DNA from: Lysobacter arvi
GTDB lineage: Bacteria; Pseudomonadota; Gammaproteobacteria; Xanthomonadales; Xanthomonadaceae
NCBI GenBank assembly: GCA_031216755.1
Contig: JARUHG010000001.1
Coordinates: 496,001 to 560,000, forward strand
Direction of reading: 5' to 3'
DNA: 64,000 nt
Part shown: piece by piece, positions 45,986 to 54,830 of the stretch
How positions within the stretch are numbered: position 1 is the stretch's first letter
How the letters are laid out: each line of letters begins with the position of its first letter
Translations under genes and position numbers: made by a program
The notes under the pieces: generated by a model
The model's input: only the letters and a program-made list of their open reading frames with translations
Databases searched by the model: none
What the model was told of the DNA's origin: nothing

Positions 45986-47433
45986 CCGGGCCGTACGCGC
46001 GAGGCGAGCACCGCGCCGAGCAGCGCCAGGGCCGCGGAGATCGCGAAGCCGACCAGGTAGGCCATCGACGGCGCGCGCGCCAGCAGCGCCGCGAAGACCG
46101 AACCGCCGACCGCGAGCACCGTCGCGGTGAACAGCGCATCGCACAGGTGCAGCGCGGAGGAGTTCACGCCCTGGCGGTTCGGCGGGGAGAGTTCGAGCGT
46201 GAGCACGGAGAGCGTCGGGAACAGCAGGCCCATGCCGAAGCCGGCGGCGATCCAGCCGACGATGCCCACGCTCACCGGCACCGAAGGCGACACCGTGCAG
46301 GCGACGCCCGCGATCCCCACCACGATCAACGTCATGCCATGGCGCAGCAACTGCGGCGGCGCGAACGGTTGAGACGGCCGGCTGCGACACCATGAGCCCG
46401 CCGACCAGCCCAGCGCGCCGAGCGTGAGCGCGGCGCCGGCCATCGTCGGCGACAGGCCGCGCTCGCGCGACAGCAGGAGCGGGATGAACACCTCGGTACC
46501 GAAGAACGCGCCCGACGCGATGCCGCGCATCATCACCACCGTCGGCAGTCCGCGCGCCGCGCGCAGCGTGCCGCGCGGCAACAGGTGCCACGCGCACACG
46601 ACCAAGGCGACGGCGGAAAGCGCCAGCATCCACGCGCCCGAGGCGTGACGCAGTTGTCCCGCGTAATGCAGCGCGAGCGCGCTCGCGGCCGCGCCGATGG
46701 CCCATGCGAGCCGATGCGGCGGGAGGTCGTCGTCATGTGCGTGGTCGGCCTCGCGCAGGCCGCGTAGCGCCGGCAGCACGCAGACCGCGGCCGCCACCGC
46801 GAACAGCGGCACCGACAGGAATACCCATCGCCAGCCCAGGTGCTCGACCAGTGCGCCGGCGATGGTCGGCCCGATCACCGCCGGCACGACCCACGCCGCC
46901 GCGAACGACGCGAAGATGCGTGGATGCATCGCCGGCGGATAGACGCGCCCGACCGCGACGTACAACGCCACCGACATGAGCCCGCCGCCGAATCCCTGCA
47001 CGATGCGTCCGAGCAGCAGGAGCTCCATCGACGGCGCGAAGCCGGCGATCAGCAATCCGATGGCGAACCACACGATGCCGTGGCGAAGCGGCGGCGCCGG
47101 CCCGCGCCGATCGGCCCAGGGGCCGCACGCCACCATGCCGATGACCGAGGACGCGAGCGTGCCGCCGAAGGCGAGCGCATAGAGCGGCAGGCCGTCCAGC
47201 GCCTGCGCGACCGTCGGCATGGCCGTCGCGACCGCGAGCGCCTCGAACGCGTACAGCGCGACGAGCACGACCGCGCCGATCGTCGTGGCGCGATAGCGCC
47301 GGTCGAACAGGCTTTCGGTACCCGGGGCAGCATCGAAGCCGCCTTCCCGCGCACGGGAGACGGGCGGGGGTGAGGGCGAATCGCCAATCTCGTTCGAACG
47401 CGGATCGACTCCGCCGTCGCGCCGTCCTTCCAT
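45982..47433 (-). CDS. MFS transporter, probable drug efflux (14-TM DHA2-like)
   Basis: The ~483-residue protein has a polar N-terminal tail of about 45 residues and about 13-14 hydrophobic segments. The MFS motif region is GPWADRRGPAPPLRHG between TM2 and TM3, with a motif C-like VVPAVIGPTIAGALVEHLGW. ATG 47433 overlaps the stop of the upstream quinone reductase gene; GTG 47436 is an alternative. It is co-transcribed with that reductase from a promoter bearing a SoxR box, so it is likely an efflux pump for redox-cycling compounds. Confidence 0.85.
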   Translation of the reverse strand: MEGRRDGGVDPRSNEIGDSPSPPPVSRAREGGFDAAPGTESLFDRRYRATTIGAVVLVALYAFEALAVATAMPTVAQALDGLPLYALAFGGTLASSVIGMVACGPWADRRGPAPPLRHGIVWFAIGLLIAGFAPSMELLLLGRIVQGFGGGLMSVALYVAVGRVYPPAMHPRIFASFAAAWVVPAVIGPTIAGALVEHLGWRWVFLSVPLFAVAAAVCVLPALRGLREADHAHDDDLPPHRLAWAIGAAASALALHYAGQLRHASGAWMLALSAVALVVCAWHLLPRGTLRAARGLPTVVMMRGIASGAFFGTEVFIPLLLSRERGLSPTMAGAALTLGALGWSAGSWCRSRPSQPFAPPQLLRHGMTLIVVGIAGVACTVSPSVPVSVGIVGWIAAGFGMGLLFPTLSVLTLELSPPNRQGVNSSALHLCDALFTATVLAVGGSVFAALLARAPSMAYLVGFAISAALALLGAVLASRVRPG

Positions 47434-48428
47434 CACAGCGCGAACCCCCGCGTCTCATACACCATCAGCACCACCTTGCCACGACCGTGCCCGTTCTCCA
47501 CGTCGCGATGCGCCACCGCGGCATAGGCAAGCGGATAGATGTCGCGCACGTGCACGCGCAACCGGCCGGCGTCGTGCAGGTCGACCAGCGCCTGCAGGCG
47601 CTCGCGGCTGCGCTGGCTGCGGATGGCCCGCACGCCAAGCCGCTGCACGTCCTCGACATCGACCAGCGTTCCGATGCGCGCCGGATCGATCCCCAACGCG
47701 ATGGACGCGTCCAGCGCGCCACGGCCGCTGCCGTCCAGCGCGGCCTGCACGCCGTGCGGGGCGATCGCGCGGACGCGCTCGGCCAGGCCGGGCCCGTACA
47801 GCACCGGCTCGGCGCCGAGCGCGCGCAGGTAGTCGTGGTTCTCGCGGCTGGCGGTGCCGATCACGTGCGCGCCGCGCAGGCGCGCCAGCTGCACGGCCAT
47901 CGTGCCGACGCCGCCGGCGGCGCCATGCACGAGCACGGTGTCGCCGCGTGCGATGTCCAGCGCCTCGACCGCCGTGTGCGCCGTCTGGCCCGAGGCCGAC
48001 AGCGCGCCGGCGACGGCCCACGACATCATCACCGGCTTGAGCACGAGTTGATCGACCGGCACCACGACCGCTTCGGCGTAGGCGTTCGCGGTCGTCCAGC
48101 CGAGCACCTCGTCGCCTGCGATCAACGACGTGACGCCTTCGCCCACCGCGTCGACGACGCCGGCGAACTCGTTGCCCAGCTGCCGGGGAAACGGCACGAC
48201 ACCGATGCCGCGCTGCGCGAACCAGCCGCTGCGCGTGGCGCAGTCGGCCGGTTGGACGCCGGCGGCGCGCACCCGGACACGGACTTCGCCACGGCCGGGC
48301 TCGGGCCGTGGCAACTCGGCCAGGCGCAGCACGTCGGGCGGTCCGTACGCGTCGAAGACGATGGCCTGCATCGTCGCGGCAGGCGCGGATCGTGCGACGT
48401 AGCCGTCGCGTGCAGTGCGGGTATCCAT
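47433..48428 (-). CDS. NADPH:quinone reductase-like MDR protein
   Basis: The 331-residue medium-chain reductase lacks the zinc ligands. It has the N-terminal GroES-like fold (MQAIVFDAYGPPDVLRLAEL, PFPRQLGNEFAGVVDAVGEG) and the NADPH motif VLVHGAAGGVGTMAVQLARL. An ATG 57 nt inside (residue 20, MQAIVFDAYG) is also a good family start. It is the first gene of the operon with the MFS pump and lies divergent to soxR, 35 nt downstream of a predicted SoxR-controlled -10. Confidence 0.9.
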   Translation of the reverse strand: MDTRTARDGYVARSAPAATMQAIVFDAYGPPDVLRLAELPRPEPGRGEVRVRVRAAGVQPADCATRSGWFAQRGIGVVPFPRQLGNEFAGVVDAVGEGVTSLIAGDEVLGWTTANAYAEAVVVPVDQLVLKPVMMSWAVAGALSASGQTAHTAVEALDIARGDTVLVHGAAGGVGTMAVQLARLRGAHVIGTASRENHDYLRALGAEPVLYGPGLAERVRAIAPHGVQAALDGSGRGALDASIALGIDPARIGTLVDVEDVQRLGVRAIRSQRSRERLQALVDLHDAGRLRVHVRDIYPLAYAAVAHRDVENGHGRGKVVLMVYETRGFAL

Positions 48429-48462
48429 GGCGCGGAATTGACTCGGAACGATGACGGGCGGG

Positions 48463-48493
48463 AGGATAGAACCTCAACTTAACTTGAGGTCAA
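48463..48493 (-). promoter_or_regulatory. SoxR-controlled promoter and SoxR box
   Basis: On the minus strand TTGACC (48488-48493) and TATCCT (48463-48468) are separated by 19 nt, the over-long spacer typical of MerR-family promoters. The spacer region carries the 18-bp dyad CCTCAACTTAACTTGAGG (48472-48489), one base different from the E. coli soxS operator CCTCAAGTTAACTTGAGG. It drives the quinone reductase/MFS operon and lies 8 nt before the soxR ATG. Confidence 0.9.
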
Positions 48494-48497
48494 GCCG

Positions 48498-48932
48498 ATG
48501 GGCGGCGAGGAACTCAGCGTCGGCGAAGTCGCCCGGCGCAGCGGCGTGGCGGTGTCGGCGCTGCATTTCTACGAGGCCAAGGGCCTGATCCACAGCCACC
48601 GCAGCGGTGGCAACCAGCGCCGTTACGGACGCGACACCTTGCGGCGGATCGCGATCATCCGCGCCGCGCAGCGCGTGGGCATGCCGCTGGCGTCGATCCG
48701 CGATGCACTGGCGAGCCTGCCCGAGGCGCGCACGCCGACGCGCCGCGACTGGTCGCGGCTGTCGAGCGCGTGGCGCGAGGAGTTGGACGCGCGCATCCGC
48801 GAGCTGATCCGCATGCGCGACACGCTGGACGACTGCATCGGGTGCGGCTGCCTGTCGCTGGATCGCTGCCGGCTGGCCAATCCGGGCGACGTGCTGGGGA
48901 ACCAGGGCGCCGGGCCGCAACGATGGGAGTGA
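48498..48932 (+). CDS. soxR: redox-sensitive transcriptional activator SoxR
   Basis: The 144-residue MerR-type regulator has the winged helix ([39 protein letters not shown]), a dimerisation helix and the [2Fe-2S] cysteines C113, C116, C118 and C124 in [12 protein letters not shown]. Oxidation of the cluster by redox-cycling drugs or nitric oxide activates it. No soxS is present. The adjacent operon has the SoxR box, so SoxR probably acts directly on reductase and efflux genes, as in other non-enteric bacteria. Confidence 0.97.
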   Translation: MGGEELSVGEVARRSGVAVSALHFYEAKGLIHSHRSGGNQRRYGRDTLRRIAIIRAAQRVGMPLASIRDALASLPEARTPTRRDWSRLSSAWREELDARIRELIRMRDTLDDCIGCGCLSLDRCRLANPGDVLGNQGAGPQRWE

Positions 48933-49007
48933 ACCGTGTGACACGGCTGTAACAAATCTCCGCTGCAATCGTGCAAACCGGCGGCCGGCGCCGGACGGAC
49001 GCACGCG

Positions 49008-50201
49008 ATGAACCTGCTGATGCTGTCGGACGTGTACTTCCCGCGGGTGAACGGCGTCTCCACCTCGATCCGCACCTTCGCCCGCTCGCTGTCGCGCATG
49101 GGCCACGCGGTGACGATCGTCGCGCCGGACTACGGCGAGGGCAGCGGCCAGGAGCAGCACGACGGGCAGGGCGAGTTCGAGGTGGTGCGCGTTCCGGCGC
49201 GGGTGATCTTCTTCGACCCGGAAGACCGCCTGATGCGCGCCGATGCCGCGCGCGCCGTTCGGGAATCGCTCGCCGCGCGCGAGTGGGACGTCATCCACAT
49301 CCACACGCCGTTCCGTGCCCACGCGATGGGCGTGCAGCTGTCGCGCGAACTGGACGTGCCGACGGTGGAGACCTACCACACCTATTTCGAGGAATACGTC
49401 GGGCACTACCTGCCGTGGCTGCCGAGCGCGCTGGGTCGCTTCGTCGCGCGCGCCGCCTCGCGCCGACTGTGCCGCGGCGTGGATCACCTCATCGTCCCGA
49501 GTGCACAGATGGGCGAGGTGCTGCAGCGGTACGGCATCGCCACGCCGCACACGGTGCTGCCGACCGGCATCGACCTGGGCGAGTTCCAGGGCGGCGATGG
49601 CGCGCGTTTCCGGCAGGCGCACGGCATCGCGGCCGATCGCCCGACGCTGGTCACGGTGAGCCGGCTGTCGCTGGAGAAGAACATCGCCTTCCTGTTGCGC
49701 GTGGTGCAGCGGCTGGTCGCGCGCTTTCCCGACCTGCTGTTCCTCATCGCCGGCGAAGGCCCGGACGAAGCGCGGCTGCGCCGGCTCGCGGCCGACCTGC
49801 GCATCGACGGCAACGTGCGGTTCTTCGGCAACCTCGACCGGCGCACCACGCTGCTGGACTGCTACAAGGCCGGCGACGCGTTCGTGTTCGCCTCGCCGAC
49901 CGAAACGCAGGGCCTGGTCCTGATCGAGGCGATGGCGCTGGGCGTCCCGATCGTCTCCACCGCCGTGATGGGCACGGCGATGGTGCTGCGCGACACGCAC
50001 AGCGCGATGATCGCGCCGGAAGACGTGGACGCCTTCGCCGGCCAGGTCGCGCAGGTGCTGCAATCGCCGGACCTTCGCGCGCGGTTGTCGGCGGCCGGGC
50101 CGGACGACGCGCGCCGATGGAGTTCGGACGCGCTGATGCGGCAGGTCGAAGCGCTGTACGGCGCGCTCGCGCGCGAACGCGCCGCGCTGGCGGCCACCTG
50201 A
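49008..50201 (+). CDS. GT4 family glycosyltransferase
   Basis: The 397-residue GT-B enzyme begins MNLLMLSDVYFPRVNGVSTS, with the GT4 N-domain HIHTPFRAHAMGVQLSREL. The C-domain has TVSRLSLEKNIAFLLRVV, FLIAGEGPDEARLRRLA and the donor-binding ASPTETQGLVLIEAMALGVP (EX7E). It resembles the family of diacylglycerol or inositol glycosyltransferases. Probable products are glycolipids, but acceptor and sugar are not known. It follows soxR after 75 nt without obvious operon partners. Confidence 0.88.
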   Translation: MNLLMLSDVYFPRVNGVSTSIRTFARSLSRMGHAVTIVAPDYGEGSGQEQHDGQGEFEVVRVPARVIFFDPEDRLMRADAARAVRESLAAREWDVIHIHTPFRAHAMGVQLSRELDVPTVETYHTYFEEYVGHYLPWLPSALGRFVARAASRRLCRGVDHLIVPSAQMGEVLQRYGIATPHTVLPTGIDLGEFQGGDGARFRQAHGIAADRPTLVTVSRLSLEKNIAFLLRVVQRLVARFPDLLFLIAGEGPDEARLRRLAADLRIDGNVRFFGNLDRRTTLLDCYKAGDAFVFASPTETQGLVLIEAMALGVPIVSTAVMGTAMVLRDTHSAMIAPEDVDAFAGQVAQVLQSPDLRARLSAAGPDDARRWSSDALMRQVEALYGALARERAALAAT

Positions 50202-50275
50202 TAAACGCCGGCGCGCCGCGCGGAGACGCCGCGCCGCCGTGTACCATCGCCGCATCCCACCTTCCGGAGATCGGC

Positions 50276-50785
50276 ATGACCCTGTCCCTGCACGACGCGA
50301 GCGTGCCCGTATTCCGCCACATGCTCGGCGCGCTCGATGGCGTGCTCGCCAAGGGCGAGGCGCACGCCAGATCGCAGGGCTACGATCCCGACGTGCTGCT
50401 GCACACGCGCCTGTTCCCGGACATGTTCCCGCTGTCGCGCCAGGTGCAGATCGCGTGCGATTTCGCCAAGAGCGTGAGCGCGCGCCTGGCCGATGTCGAA
50501 GTCCCGGCGATGCCCGACGAGGAGCGCACCTTCGACGAACTGCGCCAGCGCATCGCGCGCACGCTGGCCTTCGTCGAAGGGCTGGACGCGGTGTTGTTCG
50601 AGGGCGCCGGCGAGCGCGAGGTCGTCCTGCGTCCCGGCACGCCGAAGGAGCGCCGCTTCGATGGCCGCAGCTACCTGCTCCAGTACGGTCTGCCGCAGTT
50701 CTTCTTCCACGTGACCACGGCCTACGCGCTGTTGCGCCACAACGGCGTCCCGGTCGGCAAGCTGGACTACATGGGAGCGCGCTGA
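50276..50785 (+). CDS. DUF1993 family protein
   Basis: The 169-residue product is four-helix-bundle-like, with LHDASVPVFRHMLGALDGVL, LFPDMFPLSRQVQIACDFAK and the C-terminal YLLQYGLPQFFFHVTTAYAL. These are the conserved stretches of DUF1993, relatives of DinB-like proteins. The histidines could bind metal. The TGA overlaps the ATG of the next gene (TGATG). Function unknown. Confidence 0.85.
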   Translation: MTLSLHDASVPVFRHMLGALDGVLAKGEAHARSQGYDPDVLLHTRLFPDMFPLSRQVQIACDFAKSVSARLADVEVPAMPDEERTFDELRQRIARTLAFVEGLDAVLFEGAGEREVVLRPGTPKERRFDGRSYLLQYGLPQFFFHVTTAYALLRHNGVPVGKLDYMGAR

Positions 50786-51426
50786 TGTCCGACGTCCCGG
50801 CCGTCGCGCAGGTGCCGGCCCGGGCCGCGCGCACGCGCACGATCGGGACGTGGGCGCTGGTCGGCGTGGTCGTGTTCGCGACCGTCGCCGGCGCGATGCA
50901 GTTCCTGCGCACCGACCTGGACTTCGTCCGGGCGACGTTGAGCTTCTACCTGCTGGGCCCGCTCGGACTGTGGCTGCAACTGGCCTACCTCGGGCTGGCG
51001 TCCAGCCTGGCGCTGATCGGCGCTGGCTACCACGGCGCCATGACCCGCGAGGCGCGCAGCACCGCGGCGCTGTGCCTGTTCCTGATCGGCGCGATCGGCG
51101 TGGCCGTCACCGCATGGGCCGAGACCGACCGGGGCGGGGGCGTCGCGTTGACCGTGGCGGCGAAGATCCACGCCATCTCGGCGCCGCTGGCCTTCCTCGG
51201 CACCACGCTCGGCATGCTGTTGCAGAGCTGGGCCTTCCGCCGCGATCCGCGCTGGCGGCAGCACTTCGCGATGGCCTTCGGGCTGGCCGCGTTCTGTTTC
51301 GCCGGGCTGTGGCTGCATGCGCTGTGGCGCGACCTGCCGCGCGGGCTCAGCCAGAAGGCGGTGATCGCGGCGATCGTCGCGTGGCTGGTGCTGGCGGCGC
51401 TCTGGTTGCGCCGCACGTCGCGCTGA
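50785..51426 (+). CDS. DUF998-like multi-pass membrane protein
   Basis: The 213-residue product has about six hydrophobic segments, including WALVGVVVFATVAGAMQFL, PLGLWLQLAYLGLASSLALI, AALCLFLIGAIGVAVTAWAE and VIAAIVAWLVLAALWL. The spacing and the TLSFYLLGP...TD segment resemble DUF998. It overlaps the DUF1993 gene by one base and is probably co-translated. Function unknown. Confidence 0.7.
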   Translation: MSDVPAVAQVPARAARTRTIGTWALVGVVVFATVAGAMQFLRTDLDFVRATLSFYLLGPLGLWLQLAYLGLASSLALIGAGYHGAMTREARSTAALCLFLIGAIGVAVTAWAETDRGGGVALTVAAKIHAISAPLAFLGTTLGMLLQSWAFRRDPRWRQHFAMAFGLAAFCFAGLWLHALWRDLPRGLSQKAVIAAIVAWLVLAALWLRRTSR

Positions 51427-51478
51427 AGCCTTACTGATCAACCGCTTGCCTACGAAAGTTGAAGCACCTTGCGCGCCT

Positions 51479-51484
51479 TACAAT
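51479..51484 (+). promoter_or_regulatory. -10 box TACAAT of the trhO-like gene, leaderless arrangement
   Basis: TACAAT ends 6 nt before the ATG at 51491, which has no usable ribosome site (only AGGCGG directly abutting it). A start 6-8 nt after the -10 would make a leaderless mRNA. TTGAAG at 51459-51464 is a poor -35 at a 14-nt spacing. Confidence 0.45.
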
Positions 51485-51490
51485 AGGCGG

Positions 51491-52231
51491 ATGCTCAACA
51501 TCGCCGCCTATCACTTCGTTTCCATCGACCAACCCGCCGACCTCGCGCAGCGCCTGCACGAGCGCGCCGAAGCCGCCGGCTTGCGCGGCACGATCCTGGT
51601 CGCGGGCGAGGGGATCAACCTGTTCCTGGCGGGCGAGGACGTGGCGATCCACGGTTTCCTCGACGTCCTTCGCCAGGATCCGCGCTTCGCCGACCTGCTG
51701 GTGAAGTTCAGCCACAGCCGTGCCCAGCCGTTCGGCCGCCTGAAGACCAAGGTCAAGCCGGAGATCATCAGCTTCCGGCGCGATAACGCCTCGCCGCTGT
51801 CAGGCGCCCGCGCGCCCGCCGTCGATCCGCACACGCTGGCGCGCTGGCTGGACCGTGGCGTCGACGACGCCGGCAAGCCGGTGGTGATGCTCGACACGCG
51901 CAATCGCGAGGAGTTCGGCTACGGAACCTTCACGGGCGCATTGACCCTGCCCATCGACAATTTCACCGACCTGCCCGAAGCGCTGCAGCCGCACCGCGAG
52001 GCGTTGCGCGAGGCCACCGTCGTGAGCTTCTGCACCGGCGGCATCCGTTGCGAGAAGGCCGCGCTGTGGATGCAGGCCGACGGAATGCAAAACGTGTTGC
52101 AGCTCGACGGCGGCATCCTGGGGTACTTTGAGCAGGTCGGCGGCCGACATTACGATGGCCGCTGTTTCGTGTTCGACGGGCGTGTCGCCCTCGATCCGCA
52201 ATTGCAACCGCTCGTGGACGACGCCGCCTGA
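51491..52231 (+). CDS. trhO: rhodanese-domain tRNA uridine hydroxylase-like protein (TrhO family)
   Basis: The 246-residue protein has the N-terminal acylphosphatase-like domain (AAGLRGTILVAGEGINLFLA, FGRLKTKVKPEIISF) and a rhodanese domain (VVMLDTRNREEFGYGTFTGA). The catalytic loop is CTGGIRC at C181-C187. TrhO makes 5-hydroxyuridine at U34 of tRNA without oxygen-dependent flavin. This version lacks the C-terminal zinc-ribbon region of the 350-residue E. coli enzyme, so it is a short family form. Confidence 0.82.
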   Translation: MLNIAAYHFVSIDQPADLAQRLHERAEAAGLRGTILVAGEGINLFLAGEDVAIHGFLDVLRQDPRFADLLVKFSHSRAQPFGRLKTKVKPEIISFRRDNASPLSGARAPAVDPHTLARWLDRGVDDAGKPVVMLDTRNREEFGYGTFTGALTLPIDNFTDLPEALQPHREALREATVVSFCTGGIRCEKAALWMQADGMQNVLQLDGGILGYFEQVGGRHYDGRCFVFDGRVALDPQLQPLVDDAA

Positions 52232-52283
52232 CGCGGCACGGACTTCCCCCGCCGCGTCCACGACCCGCAAGGAGCCCCGATCA

Positions 52284-52952
52284 GTGAGCAAGGCGATGAC
52301 GAAATCCGGTGTGACGTGGATGGCCCCGCGCGTGGCGGCGGCAGTACTGGTGGCCGGCCTGGCGGCCTGCGAGCCGCAACAGCCGGTCAACACCGCGCCC
52401 CCCGAAGCGATCACCGCGCCGCCGCCGGCCGCCAATCCGCAGCCGGACGTCAATGCCAAGCCGGTCGAGCGCGCCGCGCCGCCGACGATCAAGCCCGTCG
52501 CGCTGGGCGAATTCGACCCGGGCAACCCGGTCGCCACCGCCGTGACCGGCAAGCTGTCGCTGGAAGACACGGTGATCAAGGGCGAAAACGGCGCCAGCTT
52601 CACCACCGAGCGCGTCGCGCTGGTGACCGGCGGGGATCAGTACTCGCCCGGCAGCACGTATGCGCAGGCGATGATCGTCGACGCGTCGCAGCCGATCGAG
52701 CTGCGTCGCGTGCTCGAGGAGACCCCGCCCACGCAATCGCCGGCCAATGCGCTGTGCGGCGGCAACCGCACCGGCTTCATCGCGCTGGCGAAAGTGGAGG
52801 AGCCGACCGGCGAAACGCTCAAGCTCATCGGCCTGAAGGGCACCGACCTTCCGGCCGCCAGCGCCAACGGCGTGGAGCTGTGCGCCAGCACGCAGTACTT
52901 CCCGATCGCCGGGGGCGGCAATGCGGAAGGAAAGAAGCTCGCGAAGCGCTGA
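52284..52952 (+). CDS. putative lipoprotein of unknown function
   Basis: GTG 52284 follows AAGGAG at 9 nt and opens 222 residues. The N-terminal hydrophobic segment ends in lipobox LAAC (AAAVLVAGLAACEPQQP), then a Pro/Ala-rich linker of about 45 residues. A beta-rich domain holds KGENGASFTTERVALVTGGD and ANALCGGNRTGFIALAKVEE. I do not recognise the family. It lies just upstream of the tandem repeats at 52968. Confidence 0.65.
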   Translation: MSKAMTKSGVTWMAPRVAAAVLVAGLAACEPQQPVNTAPPEAITAPPPAANPQPDVNAKPVERAAPPTIKPVALGEFDPGNPVATAVTGKLSLEDTVIKGENGASFTTERVALVTGGDQYSPGSTYAQAMIVDASQPIELRRVLEETPPTQSPANALCGGNRTGFIALAKVEEPTGETLKLIGLKGTDLPAASANGVELCASTQYFPIAGGGNAEGKKLAKR

Positions 52953-52967
52953 ATTCCTGCGCCAGGC

Positions 52968-53434
52968 TTTGAGCCCCTCTCCCAGCGGGAGAGGGGTAAG
53001 GGCAACGAAGCGATGGCGGCGACCGGCCGTTGCGATACAGCGCTGTGCTGTCGCTTACCGCGAACGCCAAAACGTGCACCCAAAGATCAAAGTGGATTCC
53101 AGCTTTCGCTGGAATGACGAAGAGTGCGGCGATGGCGTGACAGCCCCGATCCCGGCCTTCGCCGGGATGACGGATTCAATTGAACCTGACGCCGCTTTGA
53201 GCCCCTCTCCCAGCGGGAGAGGGGTTGGGGTAAGGGCAACGAAGCGATGGCGGCGACCGACCGTTGCGATGCAGCGCTGCGCTGTTGCTTACCGCGAACG
53301 CCAAACGTGCATCCAAAGATCAAAGTGGATTCCAGCTTTCGCTGGAATGACGAAGAGTGCGGCGATGGCGTGACAGCCTCGATCCCGGCCTTTGCCGGGA
53401 CGGATTCAACTGAACCTGACGCCGCTTTGAGCCC
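52968..53434. repeat. two tandem ~229-bp direct repeats plus a third partial start
   Basis: Copy 1 spans 52968-53195 (228 bp), copy 2 spans 53196-53425 (230 bp), and a third start follows at 53426-53434. Each copy begins TTTGAGCCCCTCTCCCAGCG. It contains the palindrome CCCCTCTCCC-AGC-GGGAGAGGGG, the TTCCAGC-TTTC-GCTGGAA palindrome with its AGATCAAAGTGGA flank, and a GGCCTTCGCCGGGATGACGG-like element. Differences are a few substitutions and small indels. No gene is supported in 52953-53447. Confidence 0.9.
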
Positions 53435-53447
53435 TCCGGAACGACGA

Positions 53448-54695
53448 TCAGGCGCGCCGCAACCACGCCACCGCGCCGCGTCCTGCGCGCAGCCCGCTCG
53501 CGTAGCACGCGGTCAGCAGGTAGCCGCCGGTGGGCGCTTCCCAGTCGAGCATCTCGCCCGCGCAGAACACCCCGGGCATCGCGCGCAGCATCAGCGTGTC
53601 GGCTTCGAGCGCTTCCAGACGAACGCCGCCAGCGCTGCTGATCGCCTCCGCGATCGGACGCGGCCGCAGCAGTCGCAGCGGCAACCGCTTGATCGTGCGC
53701 GACAGCCGTTGCGTATCGTGCATCGCATCCCGGCCGAGCACTTCGTACAGCAGCGCGGCCTTCACTCCTTCGATACCCGCCTGGCGCCGCAGGTGCTCCG
53801 TCAGGCTGCGGCTGCCGCGCGGTTTGTCGAGATCGGCCCGCAGGCGATGCAGGTCGCGTCCGGGCGCGAGGTCCAGTTCGAGCGTGACCTCGCCGTGCGT
53901 CGCGATCGCGTCGCGCAGCATGGCCGAAAGCGCGTAGATCAGGCTTCCCTCGATGCCCGTCCGCGTGACGACGCATTCGCCCTGCAACGCATGCGCCTGT
54001 CCGGACTCGTCGTGCCAGTGCGCGACGACCGGCTTCAGCGGCGCGCCGGCGTGGCGGCTGGCGAAGTGCTCCGTCCAGCCGACGTCGAAACCGCAGTTGG
54101 AGGGCGCCAGCGGTGCGACGTCGACCTGTCGCGATTGCAGCACCGGCACCCAGGCGCCATCGGAGCCCAGTTCCGGCCAGCTGCCGCCGCCGAGCGCGAG
54201 CACCGTCGCGTCGGCATGCACGGCGACCTCGCCGTCCGGCATCGCGAAACGCAGCGCGCCGTCTTCGCGCCAGCCGAGCCAGCGGTGCTGCACATGGAAA
54301 CGCACGCCGTCCTCGCGCAGGCGGCGCACCCAGCCGCGCAGCAGCGGTGCGGCCTTGCGGTCGGTCGGAAACACGCGGCCGGACGTGCCGACGTAGGTGT
54401 CGATCCCGAAGCCGCGCGCCCATTCGCGCAGGGCGTCGGCGTCGAAATCGTCGAACCAGGCGCCGACCTCGCGCGCGCGGGCGCCGTACCGCAGGTCGAA
54501 CGCCGGCCGCGGTTCGCCGTGCGTCAGGTTGAGCCCGCCCTTGCCGGCGATCAGGAACTTGCGCCCGACCGAACCCTTGGCCTCGAACAGGTCCACCTCG
54601 ATGCCGGCGGCGCGCGCGACCTCCGCGGCCATCAGGCCGGCGGGGCCGCCGCCGACGATGGCAAGGCGGGCGTGGCGTGGCGGGGACATGGGCAT
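53448..54695 (-). CDS. NAD(P)/FAD-dependent oxidoreductase, BaiN/YhiN (HI0933-like) family
   Basis: The 415-residue flavoprotein has the N-terminal dinucleotide motif RLAIVGGGPAGLMAAEVARA and the family mark FLIAGKGGLNLTHGE. It also has GRVFPTDRKAAPLLRG, ALGGGSWPELGSDG and the C-terminal FCAGEMLDWEAPTGGYLL. Family members include the bile-acid enzyme BaiN, but most have no known substrate. ATG 54695 or 54689 begins the protein. It is divergent from the serine hydrolase gene across 135 nt. Confidence 0.88.
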   Translation of the reverse strand: MPMSPPRHARLAIVGGGPAGLMAAEVARAAGIEVDLFEAKGSVGRKFLIAGKGGLNLTHGEPRPAFDLRYGARAREVGAWFDDFDADALREWARGFGIDTYVGTSGRVFPTDRKAAPLLRGWVRRLREDGVRFHVQHRWLGWREDGALRFAMPDGEVAVHADATVLALGGGSWPELGSDGAWVPVLQSRQVDVAPLAPSNCGFDVGWTEHFASRHAGAPLKPVVAHWHDESGQAHALQGECVVTRTGIEGSLIYALSAMLRDAIATHGEVTLELDLAPGRDLHRLRADLDKPRGSRSLTEHLRRQAGIEGVKAALLYEVLGRDAMHDTQRLSRTIKRLPLRLLRPRPIAEAISSAGGVRLEALEADTLMLRAMPGVFCAGEMLDWEAPTGGYLLTACYASGLRAGRGAVAWLRRA

Positions 54696-54830
54696 GGCGG
54701 GCCGGCGAAGAGGGCAGGCAATTATGCCTGCGCGCTTTCCGCCGCCCGGTATCAGGCCAACTTCGGTGCAGTTCGCCGCCTCGACAAAGCGGGTATCTTC
54801 GACCGCCACGCCCGACGAGCCGCTCCGCCC

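Noticed and set aside
51479-51484. classical sigma-70 promoter with -35 for the trhO-like gene
   Set aside because: The only -35-like hexamer gives a 14-nt spacer. The -10 is kept as a leaderless candidate but a full promoter is not claimed.
52968-53434. CRISPR array
   Set aside because: The repeat unit is ~229 bp and only two full copies exist back to back, without spacers of unique sequence or cas genes.
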